Of a stretch of DNA of 14,050 nucleotides, positions 6,821 through 14,050 are shown piece after piece. The translations under genes were made by a program, and so were the position numbers. The stretch's first letter is position 1, and each line of letters begins with the position of its first letter. Source of the stretch: CAZTLE01 sp964614415 (GTDB taxonomy: Bacteria > Bacteroidota > Bacteroidia > Flavobacteriales > Flavobacteriaceae); contig CAZTLE010000109.1 of the NCBI GenBank assembly GCA_964614415.1, positions 1 to 14,050 on the forward strand, written 5' to 3'. The notes beneath the pieces are model-generated. The model saw nothing but the letters and a program-made list of their open reading frames with translations, did no database searches and was not told the DNA's origin.

Positions 6821-6899
6821 ATAGCATCTATCACTCTGTATTTCTGCTAGTTTCGTTTCATTCCTACACCCTTCGAAATGTCAACTAACCCTATTCAGT

Positions 6900-9278
6900 A
6901 TGAAGATGAAAACTACTTTTTTATTGACCTTGATGTTCTGTTCCATTGTATTGACTGCACAGGAAATAGCTCCCTGCGGTACCATTGCCACACCGGAACA
7001 GATTCAATATCTGAACGAAACCCGGGAAATACGTCAACAACATCGAATGAACACGAACATCACCTGGATCCCGGTTCAGGTCCATGTCATTCGAAAAACT
7101 GACGGCACCGGTGGACTGTCCATATACAATGTAGATCAACTTATGGGCGCCCTCAATTTAGAATACCGATCCGCAAACATCCAATTCTACTTCTGTTCTA
7201 ATCCAAATTATATTGACTCAAGTCAACTGTTCACTTTCGACTACAGCACAGATGATACCGTGCTTTCAAACCAGTATGACGTACCCAATACAATGAATGT
7301 CTATTTCACAGGCTCCATTACCTACAACGGAGGGGCACTTTGTGGTTATGCCTTTTTCCCCGGTGGGCCCGATCACTTGCTTGTAGCAAATTCATGTACG
7401 ATAAATAACTCCACCTTTTTACATGAGTGGGGGCATGCACTTACACTATATCATACGCACGGTAAGACGAATAACACCATTACCGACGAATTGGTAGACG
7501 GTTCCAATTGTACCATCGCGGGTGACGATGTTTGTGATACCCCTGCCGATCCAAACCTGTGGCAGAATACGTCGGTAGGTTGTTCCTACACGGCAGGTCA
7601 AACGGATACCAACGGTCATACGTATGTTCCGGATGTATCGAATATTATGTCATACGCTCCCCAGAATTGCAGAATCAATTTTTCCCAGGGGCAGTACAAT
7701 CGTATGTCCTTTAGCGCTTTGAACGACCGCCCCTATCTGTCATGTAGTGCACAGAACGCCTGTGCCACTGAAGTCGCAATACTGAATAACCCGTACACGG
7801 AAAGCTTTGAAAATGGATGGGGCGCCTGGCAGAATTATACCGATGCCTATGCCGCCGAGTATGGCTATACACAGTTTGATTATGTATTGCAAGGCGGAGC
7901 CACTGCAACCGCCAATACAGGTCCGACGTCAGCAGCTGATGGCAACACATACGCGCTGGCAGAAGCGACCGGTCACACTCCAAATCAGGCAGCCTTTATA
8001 AAGAGCCCCTGCTTTAATTTCAGTAACGTATTGCTCCCCAAAATGTCAATCAAAAGCCATCAGTTCGGAACGGATATCGGACAGTTTGTTATTCAGGTAA
8101 GTATCGATGGTGGGTTTACGTGGTCATTTCCTATGGTACAACACATAGGTGATCGCGGAAACCAGTGGAATTCTGATCTTATCGATCTCTCGGCTTATGC
8201 AAACGAACGTCTGGTTCAGATCAGGATAGCTGTGACAACAGGTGCCGGAGATGTGGGTGATATCGCCTTTGACGATATTAACGTTTGGGATGATAACGTG
8301 GTGAATTGCCCTCCCTCCGGAACGGCCTGTGACGACAATGACCCCAGTACCTTCAATGATATTGAGGACGGAAACTGCAATTGTGCCGGAACACCCTGCC
8401 CCCCTGCCGGAACAGTTTGCGACGATAACAACCCCAACACCATCAATGATATTGAAGATGGATTCTGTAATTGCCAGGGAATCGTTCAGCCGGTATGTTC
8501 CGAGGTTGTCGTAGACTTCAATAATTTCGACAGCACCTGGGGCATTTGGAATGATGGTGGATCCGATTGCCGACGCAGTGCCAACGATGCGGCCTTTGCC
8601 TACAGCGGAAACCGATGTGTACGCCTAAGAGACAATACAGGTACTTCGGTAATGACCACCGATAACTTGAATCTTAACAACTTTGAAGAACTTACCGTAA
8701 CCTTCACGTACATCACACAAAGTATGGACAATGCCAATGAAGACTTTTGGTTGCAGATCTCGATGGATGGAGGCTCTTCCTACACCACCATAGAAGAATG
8801 GAATCGCAACGATGAGTTCGTTAACAACGTACGTGAATTTGACGCGGTTACCATCCAGGGACCCTTTACCTCAAATACCCGGCTTAGATTCCGTTGTGAT
8901 GCCTCCGGAAACAATGACAAGGTATATATAGACGATGTTGAAATAAGAGGATGCGAGCTTCAGGTGGACCCGATGTCCAATCCTCAAAATGATACTGTAA
9001 TTGCTTCGGAAGAGTCCGCAAGCATGGTACCCGGAAAGTTCCTAATCTATCCGAATCCTGCACGGGAACAACTGTTCCTGTCTATTAAGGAAGCACAGGG
9101 GTCCTATGATATGGAGGTATTTACCATCAATGGACAACGCGTTATACAACAGCAGGCAGCAACCAATTCCAAAACGTTAACCACCACATTGGATGTTTCG
9201 GCATTGTCAAGCGGTATTTATCTGCTTCGGATCAAAACCCAGCAAGGTTTAGTTGTTAAAAAGTTCGTCATACAGTAA
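6900..9278 (+). CDS. Secreted M43-like zinc metalloprotease with T9SS sorting domain
   Basis: This 792-residue exported protein is probably a cell-surface or extracellular endopeptidase. A signal peptide spans about residues 1-21 (MKMKTTFLLTLMFCSIVLTAQ; the ATG at 6906 is an equally good start). The catalytic domain, to about 282, has HEWGHALTLYHTHG with zinc ligands H175, H179 and H185 and catalytic E176, plus a Met-turn NIMSY (M250). This is the metzincin layout of pappalysin-type (M43) enzymes, with Thr where HExxHxxGxxH has Gly. Next come a MAM/jelly-roll-like module (about 299-468, FENGWGAW to FDDINVWD), two 30-residue cysteine-rich repeats (470-529) and a second sandwich module (about 533-682). 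The C-terminus (714-792) is a T9SS type A sorting domain with YPNPAREQLFL, the INGQ turn, LSSGIYLLRI and VKKFVIQ. It is flanked by terminators, so it is monocistronic. Confidence 0.92.
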   Translation: MKMKTTFLLTLMFCSIVLTAQEIAPCGTIATPEQIQYLNETREIRQQHRMNTNITWIPVQVHVIRKTDGTGGLSIYNVDQLMGALNLEYRSANIQFYFCSNPNYIDSSQLFTFDYSTDDTVLSNQYDVPNTMNVYFTGSITYNGGALCGYAFFPGGPDHLLVANSCTINNSTFLHEWGHALTLYHTHGKTNNTITDELVDGSNCTIAGDDVCDTPADPNLWQNTSVGCSYTAGQTDTNGHTYVPDVSNIMSYAPQNCRINFSQGQYNRMSFSALNDRPYLSCSAQNACATEVAILNNPYTESFENGWGAWQNYTDAYAAEYGYTQFDYVLQGGATATANTGPTSAADGNTYALAEATGHTPNQAAFIKSPCFNFSNVLLPKMSIKSHQFGTDIGQFVIQVSIDGGFTWSFPMVQHIGDRGNQWNSDLIDLSAYANERLVQIRIAVTTGAGDVGDIAFDDINVWDDNVVNCPPSGTACDDNDPSTFNDIEDGNCNCAGTPCPPAGTVCDDNNPNTINDIEDGFCNCQGIVQPVCSEVVVDFNNFDSTWGIWNDGGSDCRRSANDAAFAYSGNRCVRLRDNTGTSVMTTDNLNLNNFEELTVTFTYITQSMDNANEDFWLQISMDGGSSYTTIEEWNRNDEFVNNVREFDAVTIQGPFTSNTRLRFRCDASGNNDKVYIDDVEIRGCELQVDPMSNPQNDTVIASEESASMVPGKFLIYPNPAREQLFLSIKEAQGSYDMEVFTINGQRVIQQQAATNSKTLTTTLDVSALSSGIYLLRIKTQQGLVVKKFVIQ
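8307..8486 (+). repeat. Two in-frame 90-bp tandem repeats encoding a 30-residue Cys-rich module
   Basis: Units at 8307-8396 and 8397-8486 each encode CPP(S/A)GT(A/V)CDDN(D/N)P, then a T.NDIEDG stretch, then CNC(A/Q)G. Cysteines fall at unit positions 1, 8, 24 and 26, enough for two disulfides, and the Asp/Asn-rich centre could bind calcium. The units link the two sandwich modules of the protease and are probably a rigid spacer. They differ at many silent and coding sites, so the duplication is not recent. Confidence 0.85.
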
Positions 9279-9304
9279 GGTACATTAACGCCCACAGCAG
9301 ATAT

Positions 9305-9342
9305 GAGGGGATCTTTATTGATGGGATCCCCTCTCTTTATTT
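9305..9342 (+). terminator. Rho-independent terminator of the metalloprotease gene
   Basis: A perfect 9-bp stem, GAGGGGATC (9305-9313) with GATCCCCTC (9325-9333), closes an 11-nt loop and is followed by TCTTTATTT. It begins 27 bp after the protease stop. The opposite strand lacks a T-run after the stem, so it should work mainly for the + strand, although it also sits just beyond the 3' end of the converging response-regulator gene. Confidence 0.85.
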
Positions 9343-9359
9343 ACAAATGAAAAACAGTT

Positions 9360-10118
9360 CTACGATTCGGGACCGCTGTGCAGATTATTCAATATGGCGA
9401 GCAGATCGGCTTTTTTTCGTTTGGAAACGGGTAAGGTTGTCATATTGTCCATAATCACGTACCCTCCGTCCTTACTCATGTAACTTTGCAAGTGACTTAG
9501 GTTGATAATGTGTGAGTGATGAATTCGAACGAATCCGATTGCCGTGAGCAACTCTTCGAAATCACGCATGGTTTTGGCCACCGTTACTTTCTTCCCGTCC
9601 TTAAGGTGGATCGTAGTATAGTTGCCCGTGGCCTCCAATCTCACTATGGATTCGAGCTCATAAAGGAAGATACCCTTGGACGTTTGCAAAGCTATTTTCT
9701 TGAGCAGTGGATTTAGGTTTTGATTCTGAATAAAGTTTTGAAGTTGTAGTCGGGTGCTTTGCGGAGAACTTTTCATCGCTTTATTAACGGCCTGTGCGAG
9801 TTCCTCTCCGTCCACCGGTTTTAGCAAGTAGTCCAAAGCGCTAATCTTTATGGCGCGGAGTGCATACTGGCTGTAGGCCGTGGTAAAAATAACTTTGAAA
9901 TCGTAGTGATCGAAGCGGGAAAGCAGGTCGAAACCATTGCCTTTTTTCAATTGAATATCGAGAAAGATCAGCTCCGGTTGTTCGCGGCAAATGAGCTCGT
10001 AGGCCTCATCGACGGTGGAAGCCGCACCACACACATATAGCTGTGGGCAATTGTGTCTTATTTCCTGCTTAAGGGCCGTGATGGCCTGAACTTCGTCTTC
10101 AACGATAATTGTCTTCAT
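9360..10118 (-). CDS. LytTR-family response regulator
   Basis: This 252-residue DNA-binding response regulator of the LytR/AlgR type has an N-terminal receiver domain (1 to about 118) with an acidic pocket E7-D8, phospho-acceptor D54 in LIFLDIQL, the Thr at 79-80 of VIFTTAYS, and K100 in YLLKPVD. After a linker, the C-terminal LytTR domain (about 145-245) shows the typical IVRLEATGNYTTIHL segment, FVRIHHSHIINL and the closing TLPVSKRKKADL. LytTR domains bind direct-repeat promoter elements through beta-strand loops. Its ATG abuts the stop of the sensor-kinase gene with no gap, so the two form one operon and almost surely a cognate pair. Targets are not visible with certainty; the divergent secreted-protein gene at 13246 is the nearest candidate. 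No feature looks damaged. Confidence 0.96.
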   Translation of the reverse strand: MKTIIVEDEVQAITALKQEIRHNCPQLYVCGAASTVDEAYELICREQPELIFLDIQLKKGNGFDLLSRFDHYDFKVIFTTAYSQYALRAIKISALDYLLKPVDGEELAQAVNKAMKSSPQSTRLQLQNFIQNQNLNPLLKKIALQTSKGIFLYELESIVRLEATGNYTTIHLKDGKKVTVAKTMRDFEELLTAIGFVRIHHSHIINLSHLQSYMSKDGGYVIMDNMTTLPVSKRKKADLLAILNNLHSGPES

Positions 10119-13016
10119 CTACCACAATTTTAATACTGGAATTCCTACGATCACTTCGGTTCCACCCGGTTCCGGAAGATTAACGATCTTAAAGTGACCA
10201 TTGAGATTAGGATGACTCACAAAACGAATCCGGTCTCGTGTAATTTGAAGAGCTTTGGATTGATACCCTTCCGGCTTATCATTCTGATCATCACTGAACC
10301 CTACTCCATTATCTTTCACACTGCACTGCAAGGTATCATCTTTTATTCTGAAAGACACTTCCAATTCCCCATTGCGATCACTAGGGGCCAATCCGTGTAT
10401 AATGGCATTCTCAACCAGTGGTTGGACCAGTAAAGGAGGAATACCAATTTCTTCTTTAACAATACCAGGATCAATGTCAATAGTATATTCAAACACATTT
10501 TCATAGCGCAACTGTATAAGTTTAATATACAGTTCCAGCATTTCGATCTCCTTATCCAGGGGTACGAGGTGTTCGTCGTTCTCCAGGATCATTCGCAGGA
10601 GCTTTGAGAAGCGGCTTATGTACAGGTTGGCATCCTTGATCTCACCTCCCGAATAATATCCCTTGATCGTATTCAGTGTATTAAAAATGAAATGCGGGTT
10701 CATCTGTAAGCGTAGCGCTTTCTGCTCCAACTCGATCATCTTTTTCTCCAACAATGCTTTTTCCTGTTCGGTCTGAAGTCGTTTGTTTTGTCGATCGTAT
10801 TCACTTTTCACACGCCGTATTGCCGACCGTATTCCCCAAATGAGTAACAGCAAAGCGACCAGGACCGCACCTATCACAAAGGGAATAGTCTTCCAAAACG
10901 GAGGAGCAATAGTAAAGGTTACTGTTTCAGGCGTGCTGTACAGACCATTTTTCCCTTTCACCCTAAGGTCTACTTTGTACGAACCGTAAGAGAGTTCCTT
11001 AAACTCCAGCTGCCTTCCCAAAATAGGGGTCCATACCGGTTCATTGTTCAGTTTATACTCATAGCTCAACGCACCGAAGTCCCTCGGGGAAATACCCGTA
11101 AAACCAACGGTGATAGCATTTTCCCAGTGTTTCAGTTCGTCAATATCCAACCGCTTTTCACCGTTTACCCATACTTCATCGATCAACAGATGCGGGACCG
11201 AACTACTCCGGTCGATAGACTTTGGAGAAAAGGACAGCAGTCCGCCATCCGTAGCCACATATAGCTCATCCCCGATAAACTCCAGAGCATTCACTTTTTC
11301 ATTCCGAAGGTGTAGCATGTCGGTATAGTTTAATACACGATCATCTCCTTCACCTTGTACAATAAGATTGATCCCTTTGTTGTTACCCACAAAGAATCCA
11401 TGCCCGTCCCAGCGCTTGAGTACGTAACAAGTATTGCTATTGAGCCCTTTGAGCGTAGTAAACTGTTGCTTCACGGTATCGGCAGCCAATACAACAACCC
11501 CTTTGGAGTTTGTTGCGATCCAGACTTCGTCACGATCGGCATCGTACTTCATGTCCAATATAGAGGTATTTAGCTCCTCGTTGGGTGAAGTGATCATTGA
11601 AACATCACCGCTTTCATAAACATACAAGCCCGTAGACGTTCCAACGTACACCCGGTCCTCTACCCGCGCCAGTACATTAGAGCGTTTGCCTAACAGTGAA
11701 TTTCCAGCGATTACCGTAGCAATACTCTTTTTGCTTGCCGTTTCCAATCCTCTGAATTGACTGAACTCCAACTGTCCCGTGTGGTTGGAACCCGCGAAAA
11801 AAACCTGATCGTCATACTTCAGGATATCGTTGGAACTGAATCGAAAATGCCGGACCCGTTCTTCTTCGAAAGTATAAATGCTCCTCGTTATTGCAATAAC
11901 CGCGTCATCCATGAGGCGAAGTTTCTTCACTTTGGACTCTTCTTCGGGCATTCCCATGAGATATGGGATCATAGAATCACGTGCGCTGGGCTTCAACAAA
12001 GTACCATCGGATGTCCCTACCCACAGTCGTTCACGGGTATCCTTGAGCAGGGCACTGACCTTTCGGTTGTTCTCGCTAAGTGTATAGGTACGAACGGCTT
12101 CGTTCGGAATGAACTTAATACCGGAGGTCAAGGTCGTGACCCATAAACTACCCTGCCTGTCCTGAATGACCCCGGAAACCTGATCGTTTGTAAACCAACG
12201 TTCCATGTTGTCACCGGACTGAATGTACAGCCCGTTTCGAGTCCCTATATAGAGTTTCTCATGGCTGTAAGACAAGAAAATAATATCGCCGGCTTCCGGT
12301 ATGGTTAGGAGTCCACTGTAGGTATCGCCGTAAGTATATTTGAAGATCGTATTCCGGCTTGAAAAAAAATAGGTCTCCTCATCATAGAAGGTATATCGAT
12401 AGGCGGCATCGGCATAAAAACTCTGCTCTAACGGAATACGAATACTCCCATCCATAGAAGCGATGTAACTTCCATTCAGAATAAATGTCTTGCCGTCCTT
12501 ACGCCAAATTGAATACGACCTGGGCGGATCGGAGAAGTTACTGGTGGTTGTTGTACCGTCGGGAGACAAAATTGAAACATGTCCATCTATGAACAGAAAG
12601 TAAAGCGTGCCGTCGTTGTCTATATGAAAATCGATAACCATGGCTGAATGTGAAAGCGAATCAACAGTGCTGGAGTCACCACCATTATAAAATATCCCAT
12701 CCGAAAAATAGGACAGCTTTCCATTAAGGGTTAAAAACCAAATCCTGCTTTGTTGATCCTCGACAATCTTGAACACCTCATTGTCTCCCAGCCCATTGTC
12801 TGTATTGAAGTGCTGAAACTCGTATCCGTCATAGCGCAACACCCCAACATCCGTGGCAAACCAAAGAAAGCCATTAGTATCTTCAAAGACGCCATAGACA
12901 TTGGAAGTCGGCAGCCCGTCCTCAATGCTGTAATCCACGGAATATGGATTCTGACCCCAACTCATTGTTGTAGTCAATAGCACCACCAATAGCAGTGTGT
13001 GAATTGCCCTGTTCAT
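10119..13016 (-). CDS. Reg_prop / Y_Y_Y sensor histidine kinase (LytS-type kinase core)
   Basis: This is a membrane sensor of 965 residues from the start chosen at 13016. The ORF extends to an ATG at 13067, but the 13016 start places a clean signal peptide at the very N-terminus (MNRAIHTLLLVVLLTTTMSWGQ). Residues from about 25 to 640 form a periplasmic beta-propeller of Reg_prop repeats (for example EDTNGFLWFATDVGVLRYDG, QDRQGSLWVTT, KDTRERLWVGTSDG, DEVWIATNSKGV). A Y_Y_Y domain follows (about 647-708), then a transmembrane helix (713-730) and a coiled coil (about 734-771). The kinase core is of the His_kinase (LytS/YehU) type, with MNPHFIFNTLN and phospho-acceptor H775, an N-box QPLVENAIIHG (N870) and a G-box KDNGVGF (about 901-907). 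There is no receiver or AraC domain, so it is not a one-piece hybrid regulator; output goes through the adjoining LytTR protein. In related sensors the ligand is often a glycan; here it is unknown. Confidence 0.95.
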   Translation of the reverse strand: MNRAIHTLLLVVLLTTTMSWGQNPYSVDYSIEDGLPTSNVYGVFEDTNGFLWFATDVGVLRYDGYEFQHFNTDNGLGDNEVFKIVEDQQSRIWFLTLNGKLSYFSDGIFYNGGDSSTVDSLSHSAMVIDFHIDNDGTLYFLFIDGHVSILSPDGTTTTSNFSDPPRSYSIWRKDGKTFILNGSYIASMDGSIRIPLEQSFYADAAYRYTFYDEETYFFSSRNTIFKYTYGDTYSGLLTIPEAGDIIFLSYSHEKLYIGTRNGLYIQSGDNMERWFTNDQVSGVIQDRQGSLWVTTLTSGIKFIPNEAVRTYTLSENNRKVSALLKDTRERLWVGTSDGTLLKPSARDSMIPYLMGMPEEESKVKKLRLMDDAVIAITRSIYTFEEERVRHFRFSSNDILKYDDQVFFAGSNHTGQLEFSQFRGLETASKKSIATVIAGNSLLGKRSNVLARVEDRVYVGTSTGLYVYESGDVSMITSPNEELNTSILDMKYDADRDEVWIATNSKGVVVLAADTVKQQFTTLKGLNSNTCYVLKRWDGHGFFVGNNKGINLIVQGEGDDRVLNYTDMLHLRNEKVNALEFIGDELYVATDGGLLSFSPKSIDRSSSVPHLLIDEVWVNGEKRLDIDELKHWENAITVGFTGISPRDFGALSYEYKLNNEPVWTPILGRQLEFKELSYGSYKVDLRVKGKNGLYSTPETVTFTIAPPFWKTIPFVIGAVLVALLLLIWGIRSAIRRVKSEYDRQNKRLQTEQEKALLEKKMIELEQKALRLQMNPHFIFNTLNTIKGYYSGGEIKDANLYISRFSKLLRMILENDEHLVPLDKEIEMLELYIKLIQLRYENVFEYTIDIDPGIVKEEIGIPPLLVQPLVENAIIHGLAPSDRNGELEVSFRIKDDTLQCSVKDNGVGFSDDQNDKPEGYQSKALQITRDRIRFVSHPNLNGHFKIVNLPEPGGTEVIVGIPVLKLW

Positions 13017-13245
13017 CCCGTTAAATATAGCCCTATTGTTTTGAATGGAAAGGTGATCCGCGACCACTTACAGTATAAATACAGCCATTCAATCAACTAA
13101 GACGCCCATTTAATAACTGAGCAGTAACGATTCCACATTTAACGGATATGTCCCGTTGCTAAGTCCGATATACCACTTATCATATTTTTCATGTCATCTC
13201 GGGTTGACTTAAGGAAATTTGAGAATCAATATAAAATCTATCATC
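13017..13245. promoter_or_regulatory. Divergent promoter region between sensor kinase and HYR-protein genes
   Basis: These 229 bp separate two divergently transcribed genes, so they should hold a promoter for each. I see no exact Bacteroidetes promoter (TTG plus TAnnTTTG at 19-21 bp) on either strand. The best-looking elements toward the + gene are TTGACT (13204-13209) and TATAAAAT (13230-13237), but the 20-bp gap and the closeness to the ATG make this weak. There is also a set of AACG-core repeats: TAACG at 13125-13129 and 13140-13144, and an inverted CGTT at 13154-13157. No gene is visible in the stretch. Confidence 0.45.
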
Positions 13246-14050
13246 ATGAAGAAAATTACTCTAATTGTCATGTTATTTGCAGGGATAGTGGGTCTTGCCC
13301 AACCTGCCAATGACCTCTGTCCCAATGCAATTCCCATAGTTTCAGGGCAGACTATAGCGGGAACTACCATTGGATCAACCTTCGACAATGCCGGTTTTTG
13401 CGGTACCAGCAACACTGCCGGTGGTGTCTGGTACACGTTTACAAACGCATCCCCGAATTCGGGAATACTCAATCTTAGCACCTGTAATCAGGCCGCATAT
13501 GATACCAAGATCACCGTCTTTAGCGGAACCTGTGGTGCCCTGGTCTGTGTTGATGGTCAGGACGACGCTCCGGGCTGTGCAGGATTCACAACAGAACTCA
13601 CCGTTCCGGTTGCTGCTTCCACCACCTATCTAATTCTGATACACGGTTTTGGAACGGCCACAGGAACTTTCAATCTTACAGCGACCTTTACAGCGGGTAG
13701 CAACCCGCCAACGATTAACTGCCCAATGGATGTTATGGCGGCCACCGATCCCGGTGAATGTACGGCGACCGTAAATTTTGCTGATGCCGTTGCTCTTGAT
13801 CCCGACGGAGGGACCGTTACAGTAACACAAACCATGGGTCTACCCAGTGGGAGTATGTTCCCTATTGGAGATACAACGATCGAATTTACAGCAACCAATG
13901 ATGACGCCCCTAATGAAACGGCAACCTGCCAATTCACTATTACGGTAACTGACATGGAAGCGCCTGTAGCGGTTTGTCAGGACATCACTTTGGAAATCGA
14001 TCCTGTAACGGGAGTTACTACGATTGTTCCCGGGGATGTTGACGGAGGTT
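13246..14050 (+). CDS. Secreted HYR-domain surface protein, 3' truncated by the window
   Basis: The frame is open from ATG 13246 to the end of the window, giving 268 visible residues with no stop. A signal peptide covers residues 1-19 (MKKITLIVMLFAGIVGLAQ). Residues from about 20 to 150 (starting PANDLCPNAIPIVSG, with VWYTFTNA and cysteine pairs) resemble the PPC-like beta-sandwich found at the N-terminus of many flavobacterial secreted proteins. Residues of about 155-238 form a HYR (hyalin repeat) module with INCPMDV, ATVNF, PIGDTTIEFTATND and CQFTITVTD. A further Bacteroidetes repeat unit begins at 239 (APVAVCQDITLEID). Such proteins usually carry many more repeats and end in a T9SS sorting signal, so the full gene is probably several kilobases long and the product a surface adhesin or matrix protein. 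It diverges from the sensor-kinase operon. An antisense ORF at 13626-13955 is a shadow. Confidence 0.88.
   Translation, partial: MKKITLIVMLFAGIVGLAQPANDLCPNAIPIVSGQTIAGTTIGSTFDNAGFCGTSNTAGGVWYTFTNASPNSGILNLSTCNQAAYDTKITVFSGTCGALVCVDGQDDAPGCAGFTTELTVPVAASTTYLILIHGFGTATGTFNLTATFTAGSNPPTINCPMDVMAATDPGECTATVNFADAVALDPDGGTVTVTQTMGLPSGSMFPIGDTTIEFTATNDDAPNETATCQFTITVTDMEAPVAVCQDITLEIDPVTGVTTIVPGDVDGG

Noticed and set aside
6848..6855. TAGTTTCG as a Bacteroidetes -7 element for the protease gene
   Set aside because: It has one mismatch to TAnnTTTG and no TTG at 19-21 bp upstream, so I could not support it.
11757..12146. 129-residue ORF on the plus strand
   Set aside because: It is antisense to the propeller region of the sensor kinase and has no family features.
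10119..13067. Longer sensor-kinase start at 13067, adding 17 residues
   Set aside because: It would put a hydrophilic 17-residue stretch before an otherwise typical signal peptide; the ATG at 13016 gives a normal signal peptide.
13204..13237. TTGACT plus TATAAAAT as a sigma-70 promoter for the HYR gene
   Set aside because: The 20-bp spacing is too long for a classical promoter, the motif is not the Bacteroidetes type, and transcription would begin almost at the ATG.
13626..13955. 109-residue ORF on the minus strand
   Set aside because: It is antisense to the HYR protein; its repetitive Val/Ser/Ala composition is a mirror of the Thr/Ala-rich repeats.
1..14050. Mobile element, CRISPR or phage defence system
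   Set aside because: No transposase, integrase, direct-repeat array, terminal inverted repeats, tRNA attachment site or known defence domain was found on either strand.

Overview
The window looks like chromosomal DNA from a marine-type member of the Bacteroidota, most likely Flavobacteriaceae. The grounds are a type IX secretion (T9SS) type A sorting domain, HYR and sandwich-domain surface proteins, a periplasmic Reg_prop sensor kinase paired with a LytTR regulator, and few recognisable Shine-Dalgarno sequences. Both edges cut genes: a TetR-type regulator on the left and a large secreted HYR-repeat protein on the right. I see no tRNA, rRNA, CRISPR array, insertion sequence, prophage or integration site, and no gene-free stretch longer than 300 bases.

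Region 1 (1-6820, + strand) is a tightly packed row of eight co-directional genes that ends in a strong intrinsic terminator. In order they are: a TetR-like regulator (5' truncated), a COQ8/UbiB-type ABC1 atypical kinase, an NmrA-like SDR with a C-terminal DUF2867 domain, a 54-residue DUF2256 zinc-ribbon protein, a DASH-type cryptochrome/photolyase, a 140-residue protein of unknown function, GTP cyclohydrolase I (FolE), and a second small SDR that lacks the catalytic tyrosine. Junctions are 0 to 36 bp or overlap (two ATGA overlaps and one 31-bp overlap), so one transcript is likely. The most economical reading is a light or photooxidative-stress module. The cryptochrome uses FAD and, in DASH proteins, a reduced-folate antenna. 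FolE opens the pterin/folate pathway. The ABC1 kinase and the SDRs may act on lipids, quinones or pterins. The TetR-like protein is the obvious candidate regulator. This combination is the most interesting part of the window.

Region 2 (6900-9342, + strand) is a single gene for a secreted M43-like zinc metalloprotease. It carries two beta-sandwich modules, two 30-residue cysteine-rich repeats and a T9SS sorting domain, and it has its own terminator.

Region 3 (9360-13016, - strand) is a two-gene signalling operon. It encodes a membrane sensor with a periplasmic beta-propeller, a Y_Y_Y domain and a LytS-type histidine kinase, followed with no gap by its LytTR response regulator.

Region 4 (13246-end, + strand) starts a secreted protein with a PPC-like sandwich and HYR modules. 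It diverges from the kinase across a 229-bp shared upstream region, so it is a candidate target of that two-component system.
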